A stretch of DNA of 64,000 bases from Pseudomonas sp. LD120. GTDB lineage: Bacteria; Pseudomonadota; Gammaproteobacteria; Pseudomonadales; Pseudomonadaceae. Within the stretch, counting starts at the first letter, position 1. Every line of letters starts with the position of its first letter. Made by a program: the position numbers and the translations under genes. Shown in pieces: positions 36,466 through 45,612 of this stretch. Location of the stretch: positions 372,001 to 436,000 of the forward strand of contig NZ_WVHL01000003.1 in the NCBI RefSeq assembly GCF_009861525.1. Direction: 5' to 3'. The notes beneath the pieces are model-generated. The model was not told where the DNA came from, did no database searches, and was given only the letters and a program-made list of their open reading frames with translations.

Positions 36466-37593
36466 TCAGTAACCGCTGGCCTCCAGCAACTGGGTCGCGC
36501 TGGCGTTGCTCGAACGCTTCAGGTACTTGAGCAACTCGGCGCTGCGGTTGGTGAACATGCCATCGACCCCAGCGTCCATGGCTTTCTTGAAATCCACGGG
36601 GTCATCAAGGGTGTAGGCGTGCACCAAGAGGCCTTGGTCGTGGGTGTATTGATTCATCCACGGCTGTACCAGATCTGCGTAACTCTGCTCGCCACCCGCG
36701 GTGAGGGTCGCCGAAGGCCCTGTGCCGATGGCGCCTTGGGTCTTGGCGTAGTCGACCCAGCGCTTGAACTCGGCTGGGTCCTTGGGCTGCTGCCTGGCGT
36801 AGAAGGCCGCCTTGTCGGTTTCGCCGCTGCTGGCGAAGGCCTGGCCAGAGGCTGGTTCGATGTAGCCGGGAGCAATCCACAGCAAGAGGATTTTCGGCAC
36901 CTTGGGCATGGCCTCGTGCAGCAGTTCCAGGCTGCCTTTGTCGAAGGTCTGCAACACCACCTTGCCTTTACCCTGGCCCACCGCCAACTCGCTTTTTGCC
37001 AGCTTGGAGCCCGCCGAGCTGAGCCAGCCACGGTCCTGAAGCTTTTCCTTGAGGTCATGCTCAATGCCGGGGAAGAGCTGCGGTTCCTTGGTTTCGATAT
37101 AGAGCCCGGGCTTGTGCTGCGGATTGCCTTGGGCGATGTCGATGATTTCATCCAGGGTGAGAATCTTCAGGCCGGCAAAGCCAGGCCGTGCGCGATCCGG
37201 GTAGGCCTGGTTGAACCAACTGCCGGCGTCGAGGGTTTTCAGCTCCGCCATGGTGAAGGCATTGGCCGGGCTGTCTTTGCGTTGGGGGAATTTTTGCGCG
37301 ACGTCGGTGGTGCGTTGCAGGTTGTCGTCGTGCAGGGCGAAGAGCACGCCGTCCTTGCTGCGTTGCAGGTCCATTTCCAGGTAGTCAGCGCCCAGGTCGC
37401 GGGCCAGACGATAGGCGGCTGCCGTGGATTCGGGGGCATCGTAGGAGGCTCCGCGATGGGCGATCACCGCCGGTCGCGGAATGCCCTGGCGCGTGGCCAG
37501 CGCGCTTGGGGCAGGCTGTTCAGACGCTTGAGCCAGGCCGCAACCGAGCATCAGGCCCAGCATCAGGGCGCAAGGGGAAAAGGTCGCGGGCAT
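36466..37593 (-). CDS. glpQ: Periplasmic glycerophosphodiester phosphodiesterase
   Basis: A 375-residue secreted enzyme that splits glycerophosphodiesters into glycerol-3-phosphate and an alcohol. A signal peptide (ALMLGLMLGCGLAQASE) precedes the TIM-barrel domain with catalytic HRGASYDAPE (His-Arg, about 46-55), YLEMDLQRSKDGVLFALHDD with the Glu-x-Asp metal pair and second histidine, and LYIETKEPQ. The length fits GlpQ rather than the short cytosolic UgpQ. Confidence 0.93.
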   Translation of the reverse strand: MPATFSPCALMLGLMLGCGLAQASEQPAPSALATRQGIPRPAVIAHRGASYDAPESTAAAYRLARDLGADYLEMDLQRSKDGVLFALHDDNLQRTTDVAQKFPQRKDSPANAFTMAELKTLDAGSWFNQAYPDRARPGFAGLKILTLDEIIDIAQGNPQHKPGLYIETKEPQLFPGIEHDLKEKLQDRGWLSSAGSKLAKSELAVGQGKGKVVLQTFDKGSLELLHEAMPKVPKILLLWIAPGYIEPASGQAFASSGETDKAAFYARQQPKDPAEFKRWVDYAKTQGAIGTGPSATLTAGGEQSYADLVQPWMNQYTHDQGLLVHAYTLDDPVDFKKAMDAGVDGMFTNRSAELLKYLKRSSNASATQLLEASGY

Positions 37594-37839
37594 GCTCGAA
37601 ATCCTTTCGTGGGGGCAATGACAAGGACGTATCTTTTAGCAACTCAATGACGCTTGTGCTATCTCCAGCGCGACATAAACCCCGCTCATTTGCATGTTTG
37701 AGGGTTTTTCCCGGTACTTTGCAGTACTCTTGTGCGCTGCAGTTTCCCCAGCAGAGGGAAGCCTGAAAACACCTCTTTCCTTGCCTCGCGTGTAGACCAT
37801 CGATCACCCAGTCCTGTGGGACTTACCGTGAGGTTTACC

Positions 37840-38175
37840 ATGAGCATCACCTCTGAACTCATCTGCCAGGCTGCCGACCAGCTCAAGGGTTTTGTCGGTT
37901 TCAATCGCAAGACCGGCCGTTACATCGTGCGTTTCAGCGAAGACTCCTTCGGCATGGATGTGGCCGACGACGCCATAGTGCCGGCCAGCGAATTTGTCTG
38001 GGCGCCGGTGTCCGATCAGGCCATGAGCCTCAAGCGCGAGCAGATCCAGTTGTTGCTGGACCAGAACATCGACGACCGGATCAACATCAGCGAACCGCTA
38101 CGGGTCTATATGCGCCGTAGCGATCTGCCGGAAATCCAGGCCGTGCGCAGCCTGTTGCCGATGGCTCAGGATTGA
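37840..38175 (+). CDS. DUF2025 family protein
   Basis: A 111-residue protein I recognise as the Pseudomonas DUF2025 family: ICQAADQLKGFVGFNRKTGR and FSEDSFGMDVADDAI are its typical N-terminal segments. No signal peptide, membrane helix or known motif; function unknown. I chose the ATG of MSITSEL with GTGAGG before it, not a 108-base longer frame with an unlikely leader. Confidence 0.88.
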   Translation: MSITSELICQAADQLKGFVGFNRKTGRYIVRFSEDSFGMDVADDAIVPASEFVWAPVSDQAMSLKREQIQLLLDQNIDDRINISEPLRVYMRRSDLPEIQAVRSLLPMAQD

Positions 38176-38210
38176 TCCGGCGGCAGGCCTGAACCGCTGT
38201 AGGCCGCGGT

Positions 38211-38546
38211 TCAGGCCTGGGCTTGAGGGCCGAAGGCATAGGCCCGTTCGACCTTGCTGACCCGGGTATGGCAGGACTGGTACCAATCCTTGCGTCCGCG
38301 CTCGCGGATGGCGCTGTGTTCGGCGTGGTGCTTCCACGCCAGGATTGCCGCCTCACTGCTCCAGTAGGACACGGTGATCCCGAAACCGTCCGCGCCCCGA
38401 GCCGATTCGACCCCGAGAAAGCCCGGTTGCCGGCGCGCCAGTTCCAGCATGCGCTCGGCGGCCTGATCGTAGTCGGGGTCCGCGGCGCCGCGTTGGGAGC
38501 TGAAGATCACGGCGTAGTAGGGCGGGGCGGGTGCCTGGCCGATCAT
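38211..38546 (-). CDS. Antibiotic biosynthesis monooxygenase (ABM) domain protein
   Basis: A 111-residue single ABM-fold protein: YYAVIFSSQRGAADPDYDQA at the N-terminus, MLELARRQPGFLGVESARGA, then FGITVSYWSSEAAILAWKHH and HAEHSAIRERGRKDWYQSCH. These dimeric ferredoxin-like proteins include small monooxygenases and haem-degrading enzymes; which one this is cannot be told. Its start overlaps the upstream GATase-like gene by four bases, so the two are translationally coupled. Confidence 0.87.
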   Translation of the reverse strand: MIGQAPAPPYYAVIFSSQRGAADPDYDQAAERMLELARRQPGFLGVESARGADGFGITVSYWSSEAAILAWKHHAEHSAIRERGRKDWYQSCHTRVSKVERAYAFGPQAQA

Positions 38547-39262
38547 CCTCGGGTCTCCAGGCAGGCATTGAGCAGGGCGCTGACCAGGGGGGGCGTGTGG
38601 CCCTTGAGGGCCGCGCGTTCGGGCTGGAACAGAGTGGCGACGAAAAATGGATGATCGGCGAGCTCCACGGCGCGCAGATCTCCCTGGCGGTCGTGGCCGC
38701 TGGCACGCAGGGTGCCAGCGAGCAGAGGCCCGGCAAAGTCCGGATTGACGCCGTAGTGGCAGCGATAGCCTTCCTCGATGCGCCGGGTGCCATAGGCCTT
38801 GGCGATCCGACTGCCGTCTTGCAGTTCGATAGGCTCACGGGCCTCCACCAGGGCACAGCCCAATGGGGTGAGCAGTGCGCGCTCGGCATCGGGGGCGATC
38901 TCGCCGTGTTCGGCATCGGACCAGCCCAGTACGTTGCGCGCGTATTCCAGGAGCGCATGCTGAAAGCCGCCGCAGGTGCCGAGGAAGGGGCGCTGTTGCT
39001 CCCGGGCCACGCGGATCGCCAGCAGTGCGCCATGGATATTCCGGTAGGGGCTGCCGGGCACGCACCAGATGGCGTCGAAGCCTTGCAACAGGTGCTCGCG
39101 AGTCAGATCAGGAGTGGCCAGCCATTGCACGTCGAGGGTGATTGCGACGTCGGCTGCGGCCTGATCCAGGGCCAAGGGAATGGCCTGGTGCGCGCTGATC
39201 AGTGGGTCGTGATCCCCCACCAGGGCGATGCGCAGGGTGGGTGGCGAGGTGGGTGCTTGCAT
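38543..39262 (-). CDS. CTP synthase C-terminal (GATase)-like protein
   Basis: A 239-residue protein related to the glutamine amidotransferase half of CTP synthase, without the synthase half. The nucleophile motif is GTCGGFQHALLEYARN with Cys97, and VPGSPYRNIHGALLAIRVAR before it matches the CTP synthase oxyanion region. At the place of the catalytic HPE the sequence reads LFQPERAALKG, so His is replaced by Gln213. It is therefore unlikely to be a normal glutaminase. Proteins of this family are known, sometimes with selenocysteine at the active site; no function is established to my knowledge. Confidence 0.85.
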   Translation of the reverse strand: MQAPTSPPTLRIALVGDHDPLISAHQAIPLALDQAAADVAITLDVQWLATPDLTREHLLQGFDAIWCVPGSPYRNIHGALLAIRVAREQQRPFLGTCGGFQHALLEYARNVLGWSDAEHGEIAPDAERALLTPLGCALVEAREPIELQDGSRIAKAYGTRRIEEGYRCHYGVNPDFAGPLLAGTLRASGHDRQGDLRAVELADHPFFVATLFQPERAALKGHTPPLVSALLNACLETRG

Positions 39263-39323
39263 GGGCTTCTCCGGTAAAGGCGCTGACTTGTCGATTGCCT
39301 GAGGCCACTATAGATTGGCGTCC

Positions 39324-40226
39324 ATGCAATCAATATTGGCGTTTACCCAAGTGATCAATGCAGCAGCGCACTATCGGCTGGATTACCCGGACCTGTCGCT
39401 GGTACTGGCCCTGGTCCGTGGCGGCTCCCTGGCCCGTGCCGCAGCCCTGCTCAAGGTCGATGTTTCGACAGTGTTTCGCGCGGTGCGCCGGTTGGAGGCC
39501 GGGCTCGGCCAGCAACTGTTCGACAAGAGCCGCGCCGGCTATCTGCCCACCAGCCTGGCCCAGGCCCTGGCACAGCAGGCTGAACAAGCGGAGCAGGCGC
39601 TTGAAGCGGCACGGATCGGCGTGGCCCAGGGCGGTGAAGTGGTCAGTGGCACGGTGCGCCTGACCTGTACCGATTCGGTGTTGCAGGGTCTGTTGCTGCC
39701 GGCCCTGGCGCAGTTCATGCCCAAGTACCCGGCGTTGGTCATCGAGCTGTGCACCTCGAATGACTTCGCCAACCTCAACCGCCGCGATGCTGATATTGCC
39801 CTGCGCCTCACCGCGACTCCTGCGGAGCATCTGGTGGGGCGCTGCCTGGGAACGGTGTCGTACCGGGTATGCGCCAGCCCGGTGTATCGACAACGGGTCG
39901 ATTGCAGTGACCTGGCGCAGGTGGCGTGGATTGCCCTGGATGACGTTCTGCCGGATCACCCCACGGTGGTCTGGCGCCGTCGGCAGTGGCCTGGGGTACA
40001 ACCCAGTTATCGCTGCAACAGCATGCTGGCGGTGACCGAGCTGGTGCGGGTCGGCCTTGGGGTGGCGGCGTTGCCGGACTTTCTCATGGGCGGCGATCTG
40101 CAGGCCTTGAGTGAGCCCTTGGGCCATGACACCGCGCTGTGGCTACTGACCCGGCCGGACTGCCGGGCCCTGCGCTCTGTGGTGACGTTGTTCGATGAGC
40201 TGGCGCATCACGTGCGCTGGCCCTGA
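39324..40226 (+). CDS. LysR family transcriptional regulator
   Basis: A LysR regulator of about 300 residues: the helix-turn-helix region is DLSLVLALVRGGSLARAAAL and STVFRAVRRLEAGLGQQLFD, followed by an effector domain (GTVRLTCTDSVLQGLLLPAL). It is divergent from the GATase-like/ABM operon with only 61 bases between the starts, so it almost certainly controls that operon. The first 20 residues before the DNA-binding domain are atypical and the true start could be a little downstream. Confidence 0.87.
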   Translation: MQSILAFTQVINAAAHYRLDYPDLSLVLALVRGGSLARAAALLKVDVSTVFRAVRRLEAGLGQQLFDKSRAGYLPTSLAQALAQQAEQAEQALEAARIGVAQGGEVVSGTVRLTCTDSVLQGLLLPALAQFMPKYPALVIELCTSNDFANLNRRDADIALRLTATPAEHLVGRCLGTVSYRVCASPVYRQRVDCSDLAQVAWIALDDVLPDHPTVVWRRRQWPGVQPSYRCNSMLAVTELVRVGLGVAALPDFLMGGDLQALSEPLGHDTALWLLTRPDCRALRSVVTLFDELAHHVRWP

Positions 40227-40231
40227 AACAC

Positions 40232-40566
40232 TCAGGTTTTCGAGTGGGGCTGATGTACAACGTGCGCGTGCATCTTGCTGGTGAGGTTCTCGATGCGCTC
40301 GCTCAACTGTTTGGTCATTTGCGTCAGGCGGGTGTTCTGCTTCAGCCGTTCGAGCAACTGCGCGACGGTCTGCGCGGCCTGTGCCTGACGTTCGCTGATG
40401 GCAACGGCCAGGGGCTCACGGTGCTGTACATCGGCTTCCACCTGGGCTTTCCCGCGCTGCCTGGCGTGTTTGCGCCAGGAGGATCAGCGGCGCGGCATAG
40501 GCTGCCTGCAGGCTGAAGGCCAGATTCAGAAGGATGAAGGGGGAGAGGTCGAACTGGGCAACCCTT
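40232..40566 (-). pseudogene. Remnant of a DUF1003 membrane protein
   Basis: On the minus strand, from about 40563, the sequence reads FDLSPFILLNLAFSLQAAYA and PLILLAQTRQAARE, the second membrane helix and MSQNRQ-like segment of DUF1003 proteins. The frame then shifts near 40470 into AQVEADVQHREPLAVAISER and a helical tail ending at 40232. The N-terminal half, with the first helix, is missing; the sequence runs straight into the stop of the chemoreceptor gene. A truncated and frameshifted gene is the best reading. Confidence 0.75.
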
Positions 40567-40569
40567 GCC

Positions 40570-41493
40570 TCAGATCCCCCCGCGCTCACTGGCGAGCATG
40601 CTGACGGCTTGCACCGCATCGCTGGCGCCGTCACGAATCTGCAGGATGACCGTACCGGTCTGATCTGCCAGTTGCACGCCTTTGGCCGCGCGTTCGCGAC
40701 TGCCATCCATGCTTTTGATCGCTTGTTGGGTTTCGCTCTGGATCATGTCGATCATGCTGGATATTTCCGCCGTGGAACCACTGGTGCGTGCCGCCAGTTG
40801 CCGGACCTCATCGGCCACCACGGCAAAGCCGCGCCCCTGTTCCCCGGCTCGGGCCGCCTCTATGGCTGCATTCAGGGCCAGCAGATTGGTCTGGTCGGCA
40901 ATCGAACGAATGGTGTTGACGATGGCGGTGATCTGCTCGGAACGCTCGCCGAGTTTGGCGATCAGCGATGAGGCATCCTCAATGTTGTCGACAATCTGTC
41001 GCATCTCGCTGGCGGCCTGCTGGATCACCCCCGTGCCTTGTTCGGCGACTTTTCGGGTTTGCACCGAGATGTGATACGCCTGGCTTGCGCTTTGCGCGTC
41101 CTGTGCGTGCTTTTCCACCTGAGGGGTGACGTTGACGGCGTATTTGACCACTTTGTACACGGCACCGGATTCGTCACGGATAGGGTTGTAGCTGGCCTCC
41201 AGCCACAGGCTCTGCCCAGCGCTGTCGAGCCGTTCAAAGGTCCCGGACTGGAACTGGCCGTCTTTCAGGCGAGACCACAGTTGTTGGTATTCGTTGCTGC
41301 GCGCGTATTGCAGGGTGCAGAACAGGCGGTGGGACTGGCCGATCACCTGTTCTTGGCGGTAGCCCAGGGTCTGGAGAAAGTTGTCGTTGGCGCGCAGCAC
41401 CATGCCGTGCAGGTCGAACTCGATTACCGCCATGGAGCGATCAATGGCCTTTAGCAGGCGTGATTGTTCGGCAACGTTTTTGTAAGGAGTCAA
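40570..41493 (-). CDS. PAS-domain methyl-accepting chemotaxis protein, soluble
   Basis: A 307-residue chemoreceptor with no membrane helix: an N-terminal PAS domain ([40 protein letters not shown]) and a short signalling domain with the tip [20 protein letters not shown] and [18 protein letters not shown]. Such proteins sense redox or oxygen-like signals inside the cell. It has the same layout as the pseudogene at 3.2-4.1 kb. The last residues (ASERGGI) meet the DUF1003 remnant, so its C-terminus may have been altered by the same deletion. Confidence 0.9.
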   Translation of the reverse strand: MTPYKNVAEQSRLLKAIDRSMAVIEFDLHGMVLRANDNFLQTLGYRQEQVIGQSHRLFCTLQYARSNEYQQLWSRLKDGQFQSGTFERLDSAGQSLWLEASYNPIRDESGAVYKVVKYAVNVTPQVEKHAQDAQSASQAYHISVQTRKVAEQGTGVIQQAASEMRQIVDNIEDASSLIAKLGERSEQITAIVNTIRSIADQTNLLALNAAIEAARAGEQGRGFAVVADEVRQLAARTSGSTAEISSMIDMIQSETQQAIKSMDGSRERAAKGVQLADQTGTVILQIRDGASDAVQAVSMLASERGGI

Positions 41494-41880
41494 TCATTTT
41501 GTTGTGGCGGTTAAATAGCATGTTGGCAGATGCTCTATGGGAGAAACGTTGCGTCGATCTCTATTGAATGCGCCGGTACGCCGAACGCCTCCTGGCGTTC
41601 GGCATTCTCTGCTCAATGTCAGCGTTCCATGACTGACAGAAAAACTCGCAGCGATGAAGCGGGATGAGATTCCGGGGGAACGTCTGGCCCTGCTTCATGA
41701 GTCAATTTTGCGACTGCAAGTCGATTTAAGTGGACTGAGTATCAAGGGTTGCAGGGGGATTGAAGTGAGGATTCTTCTGCAACAAAGTGGCCGCACTACG
41801 GTGGCAGTGGCGCTGGAAAACCCCAATAAACTTGTACGGAAATGTTGTTCGTTTTGAGTTCGTATAAGTTTTGAGGGGGG
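41494..41880. other. Intergenic region between chemoreceptor and diguanylate cyclase genes
   Basis: A 387-base gap. It contains a perfect 9-bp hairpin (CCGAACGCC-TCCT-GGCGTTCGG, 41581-41602) without a T-run, and a 67-codon open frame at 41654-41857 with no good ribosome site and no recognisable content. The promoter of the chemoreceptor gene should be in the left part. Confidence 0.5.
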
Positions 41881-42951
41881 TTATACCGGTTGTGTCCGAG
41901 AGACATGAGCCTTGCCGCCATTGCTGGCAATGCGGTTACGTCCGCTGTTTTTTGCCAGGTACAGGGCCTTGTCTGCTGCGTTGAGCCAAGACGCGGGGTC
42001 CTTGAAGCCAGTGTCGAAAGCGGCCAGGCCGATGCTCAGGCTGACCTTCAGTTCGCTCACATCAGGGTGCTGGTACTGGTTGAAGACCTGGCGCAGGCGC
42101 TCCATGATGTCCGCCGCCTGCTGGTGGCTCATGCGCGGCAGGATCACGCAGAACTCATCGCCCCCGTAGCGTCCGGCGAGGTCGTCATGGCGCAGGTTGC
42201 GTCGCAGCTCGCTGCTCAGATGGCGCAGTACTGCATCGCCAATGATGTGCCCATAGGTGTCGTTGATGGCCTTGAAATGGTCGATGTCGATCAGCGCGAT
42301 GCTGGCTTCGATCTGCTGTTGCTGGCACTTGTGGAACTTGATATGCAACAGGTCTTTCCAGGAGCCGTGATTGAGCAGGCCGGTGAGGCTGTCGGTGCGG
42401 CTTAGGGCGCTCAGGGCACGCTTATGCTTGGACAGCGTGATTGCCAACTGGTAACAGACCATGCCCACTGCCAAGGGGTAGAGGATCAACATGGGCAGAC
42501 AGGCGTAGATTTGCCACGGGTTGATCTGGTTGCTGAAATTGGCCCCCAGCAGCGCCCAGGAGAGCAGTACGCCGACGCCTTGGGCGAGGCTGCCGCGAAG
42601 GAACAGGCGCAAGCCGCCCGCAGCCACGTTGTTCATGGCCATCATCGACAGAATGGTCACCGCCGGCAGTGGGTTGAACTGCATGCTGGCGGCCCAGAAA
42701 CCGCCCAGCAGTGAGTCGTACAGTACGTTGCGGCGTTCTGCCTGGTAGGGAAAAGTCGAGCGGCTGGAGAGTTGATAAGCCAGATGTGGCCAGATCAGGC
42801 CGTGGAACAGCAGCAGTGCCCATATCCAGTGAGGCATGCTCAGGGGGTAGAGCGCGGCGAACACACTGATGCCGCCGATACCCAGGCCGATGATCCTGGG
42901 TCGATAGATGCGTTTGGCAAATGACAGTCCTTTGCCGCGATGGTTTTCCAT
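41881..42951 (-). CDS. Diguanylate cyclase with MASE2 membrane sensor
   Basis: Makes the second messenger cyclic di-GMP. The N-terminal MASE2 domain (GLSFAKRIYRPRIIGLGIGG, then five to six helices to about residue 180) is the one found in AdrA/DgcC. The C-terminal GGDEF domain is intact: LTGLLNHGSWKDLL, GGDEF at 263-267 and an inhibitory I-site RHDD at 254-257, so feedback control is likely. ATG 42951 gives 356 residues, a normal length; an ATG at 43098 is possible but the extra 49 residues look unlike the family. Confidence 0.9.
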   Translation of the reverse strand: MENHRGKGLSFAKRIYRPRIIGLGIGGISVFAALYPLSMPHWIWALLLFHGLIWPHLAYQLSSRSTFPYQAERRNVLYDSLLGGFWAASMQFNPLPAVTILSMMAMNNVAAGGLRLFLRGSLAQGVGVLLSWALLGANFSNQINPWQIYACLPMLILYPLAVGMVCYQLAITLSKHKRALSALSRTDSLTGLLNHGSWKDLLHIKFHKCQQQQIEASIALIDIDHFKAINDTYGHIIGDAVLRHLSSELRRNLRHDDLAGRYGGDEFCVILPRMSHQQAADIMERLRQVFNQYQHPDVSELKVSLSIGLAAFDTGFKDPASWLNAADKALYLAKNSGRNRIASNGGKAHVSRTQPV

Positions 42952-43154
42952 AGATTTGTGCACCAGATGTTGTACTGAAACACCTTGTGGTGTTTTTACG
43001 GCGTTGCCGTTGATCGGATCAGTTTGGTGAATATTGTCATTTATTCCAGTGAAATTAATCAGTGTCCTTCGAAGCCATTTCACAGTAGACGGCAACATGG
43101 ACGCACCGTTGTCCACGCTGGACGGCGGGTATCGGCTGTTGGAAGGGCCCTGGC

Positions 43155-43763
43155 TCAGGCTTGGTAGTGGGCGAGAAACATGTCCAGTGCCGAGTCGATA
43201 ACCCGGGTCTGCATGTCTGCCTCCAAGGGAGCCTGGCCGAGGGTGATTTGAGGCCAGAAGGCAAAGCTTTTGAGCAGGCCATGCATTTGCGTTGCGGCGA
43301 ACTCCGGGTCCAGCGGTTTTAGGCGGCCGTCGGCCAAGGCCCCGCGAATCCATAGCGTCAGCCCTTCCTCCCGTTCGCCGAGCCGCGCCACCATGTCTTG
43401 TGCCCGCTCGGGTGAGTGGATGGTGGCGGCGATAGCCACACGAGCCAAGTCGAGGAAGTTGTCGTCGGCCAGCAGTTGCAGCTTGGCCCGCAGTACCTTT
43501 TCCAGCTGCTCGCGAAGGGACCGGTCACTGCGGTAGGCCACCTCCGATTGCGCGCTGATGCTGGTCCAAAGTTGATGCAGGATCTCGGCGAACAATTCTT
43601 CCTTGCTGGGAAAATGGTTGTACACCGTGCGCTTGGAAACTCCGGCCGTGGCAGCGATCTTGTCCATGCTGGTGATCTGGAAACCGTTGGCGCGGAATTC
43701 GCGGATTGCCGCTTGGATGATGGCATTGCGTTTGAGGTCGGTGAGGCGCTTGGGGGCTGTCAT
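43155..43763 (-). CDS. TetR family transcriptional repressor
   Basis: A 202-residue repressor with an N-terminal helix-turn-helix (IQAAIREFRANGFQITSMDK, IAATAGVSKRTVYNHFPSKE) and an all-helical ligand domain. It is divergent from a metallo-hydrolase gene, and a perfect 15-bp palindrome sits between them, 76 bases before its own start. It most likely represses itself and the hydrolase. Confidence 0.92.
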   Translation of the reverse strand: MTAPKRLTDLKRNAIIQAAIREFRANGFQITSMDKIAATAGVSKRTVYNHFPSKEELFAEILHQLWTSISAQSEVAYRSDRSLREQLEKVLRAKLQLLADDNFLDLARVAIAATIHSPERAQDMVARLGEREEGLTLWIRGALADGRLKPLDPEFAATQMHGLLKSFAFWPQITLGQAPLEADMQTRVIDSALDMFLAHYQA

Positions 43764-43838
43764 AAGTTAGTTTCGATGAAGGTGGGCAGTGACGACACTG
43801 GGCAGTCTACGTTGTCTTAATCCTGTTGCAATGTAGAA

Positions 43839-43853
43839 ACTACACCGTGTAGT
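43839..43853. promoter_or_regulatory. Probable TetR operator
   Basis: ACTACAC-C-GTGTAGT, a perfect 7+1+7 inverted repeat between the divergent TetR and metallo-hydrolase genes, inside an AT-richer promoter stretch. Confidence 0.75.
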
Positions 43854-43962
43854 GTAATTTCTTGGGGTGATGGTTGCGACTGATGCTTGCGTGCTTGAGC
43901 CGGTCAATCGTCCCGCAGAGCAACCTCCGAACCTTGCCACGCTGCATGGAGTCACTTCAGTC

Positions 43963-45018
43963 ATGGTCACTGTCTCATCCTCATCCTGCGGTACCCGCCA
44001 GGAAACCTCCCGCCATGAGCAGGGAGCCTTTCGTAATCATGCCCCGGTGCGTCGTGCCAGCGTCGGTAAAACCCTGCAGATTTTCTGGAACATGCTGTTC
44101 CACAAACCGCGTAATACGCGTCCGGCCGGGGTCATTCCGCTGCAGCCACTGACGCGCGAGCAATTGCTGGCAGCGCCCAACCACAGTGTTTTTCGCCTTG
44201 GGCATTCCACGGTGTTGCTGAAAATGCGCGACAGGTTCTGGATCACCGACCCGGTGTTTGCCGAGCGCGCGTCACCGGTGCAATGGGCCGGGCCAAAACG
44301 CTTTCACTTGCCGCCCATCAGTCTGGATGCACTGCCAGCGATCGAGGCGGTGATCCTGTCTCATGATCATTACGATCATTTGGACCATCAGACGGTGCTG
44401 ACCCTGGCGGCCAAGACCCGGCACTTTCTCACCCCGCTGGGAGTGGGCGACACCCTGATCAAATGGGGTGTGCCGACGGCCAAGGTTCGCCAGTTGGATT
44501 GGTGGCAGGGGTGTGAAGTCCAGGGGATTCGCTTTGTCGCCACGCCGTCACAGCATTTTTCCGGTCGTGGTCTGTTCGATGGCAACCGCACCTTGTGGGC
44601 GTCCTGGGTGATGATCGACGGGCCGAAGCGGATCTTCTTCAGTGGCGACACCGGTTTCTTCGACGGCTTCAAGCGCATTGGCCAGCAATACGGTCCGTTT
44701 GACCTGACGCTGATGGAAACCGGCGCCTACAACGTCGAATGGCCTCATGTGCACATGCAGCCGGAGCAAACCTTGCAAGCCCACATTGACCTGCAAGGTC
44801 GCTGGCTGCTGCCGATTCACAACGGCACCTTCGACCTGGCCATGCACGCTTGGCATGAACCTTTTGATCGCATCCTGGTCCTGGCTCGGGAGCGCAACAT
44901 CAACATCACGACTCCACAGATGGGGGAGCCCTTCAGTCTGAGCCAACCCTTGCAGGGAGGGGCCTGGTGGCTGGAGGTGGAAGGAGCCCTGGATCAGGCG
45001 GGCGTCGAACCTGCCTGA
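43963..45018 (+). CDS. MBL-fold metallo-hydrolase (NAPE-PLD / UlaG-like)
   Basis: A 351-residue metallo-beta-lactamase-fold enzyme. The metal motif is HDHYDH at 134-139 in ILSHDHYDHLDHQTV; FFSGDTGFFDGF supplies the bridging aspartate and LLPIHNGTFDLAMHAWHEPF the last histidine. The layout matches the N-acylphosphatidylethanolamine phospholipase D-like group, whose bacterial members act on phospholipid or phosphodiester substrates; the precise one is not known. GGAG lies upstream of the chosen ATG. The TetR gene opposite is the likely regulator. Confidence 0.87.
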   Translation: MVTVSSSSCGTRQETSRHEQGAFRNHAPVRRASVGKTLQIFWNMLFHKPRNTRPAGVIPLQPLTREQLLAAPNHSVFRLGHSTVLLKMRDRFWITDPVFAERASPVQWAGPKRFHLPPISLDALPAIEAVILSHDHYDHLDHQTVLTLAAKTRHFLTPLGVGDTLIKWGVPTAKVRQLDWWQGCEVQGIRFVATPSQHFSGRGLFDGNRTLWASWVMIDGPKRIFFSGDTGFFDGFKRIGQQYGPFDLTLMETGAYNVEWPHVHMQPEQTLQAHIDLQGRWLLPIHNGTFDLAMHAWHEPFDRILVLARERNINITTPQMGEPFSLSQPLQGGAWWLEVEGALDQAGVEPA

Positions 45019-45161
45019 CCCAGGACGACTTGGACAGGCATAGCGCATGACAGCGTTCACGTTGCCATCAAATCAGGCCTAAACCCCGACCTTTCCAGTC
45101 ATTTGCTTGGCTATGCACCGGCGTTGAATGTCGGACTCAAGTCGGCATGCAGCGGGCGGGA

Positions 45162-45479
45162 TCACTCGATCATGGCGTAGTCAGAGCGCTCCATGGGATT
45201 GGGGGTGGCGCCCTTGATGTTCATGCCTCGACCCGGAGTGAAGCCTGGAAAGAACACCAGTCCTTGAGCTTCAAGACAGAACGCCAGGGCCAGGCGGGTC
45301 ACGTCACGCACTGCGTAACCGGCCTCGAAGCGTTGAATGGCGTGCACCGAGACAGTGGACTCACGAGACAGTCGCTCCATGTCCCAATCCAGCATGTCAC
45401 GGGCTTGGGCGCAGTGCTGTGGAGTGAATTGATAGAGGGCGATACGTTCCAGGGTGATTTTCATCGCTAGAGAGGCCAT
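45162..45479 (-). CDS. Helix-turn-helix (XRE-like) protein, 105 residues
   Basis: A small DNA-binding protein: the central ARDMLDWDMERLSRESTVSV and HAIQRFEAGYAVRDVTRLAL form an XRE-type helix-turn-helix, and the C-terminal LEAQGLVFFPG is a common ending of such small regulators (GIEFI-like). GGAG lies six bases before the first ATG. No toxin partner is adjacent, so it is a solo regulator as far as can be seen. Confidence 0.8.
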   Translation of the reverse strand: MASLAMKITLERIALYQFTPQHCAQARDMLDWDMERLSRESTVSVHAIQRFEAGYAVRDVTRLALAFCLEAQGLVFFPGFTPGRGMNIKGATPNPMERSDYAMIE

Positions 45480-45612
45480 GGTTTTCTCCGGAAGATTAGG
45501 CAGTGCGTTAGTGTTGTACTGGATATTTGTACAGTTGTTTTATCCCCGGATCAAACTCAATTTCTGCCACCGCGCAAGCCTTTGGTCACAAGGTTTTTCC
45601 TCAACTCGGCAG

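Noticed and set aside
41654..41857. A 67-codon open frame in the chemoreceptor-cyclase gap
   Set aside because: No ribosome site, no recognisable motif, and an odd cysteine-rich end. Kept only as a note in the intergenic entry.
45162..45479. Possible antitoxin of a toxin-antitoxin pair
   Set aside because: The protein has an XRE-like helix-turn-helix, but no small toxin gene is adjacent on either side, so only a regulator call is supported.
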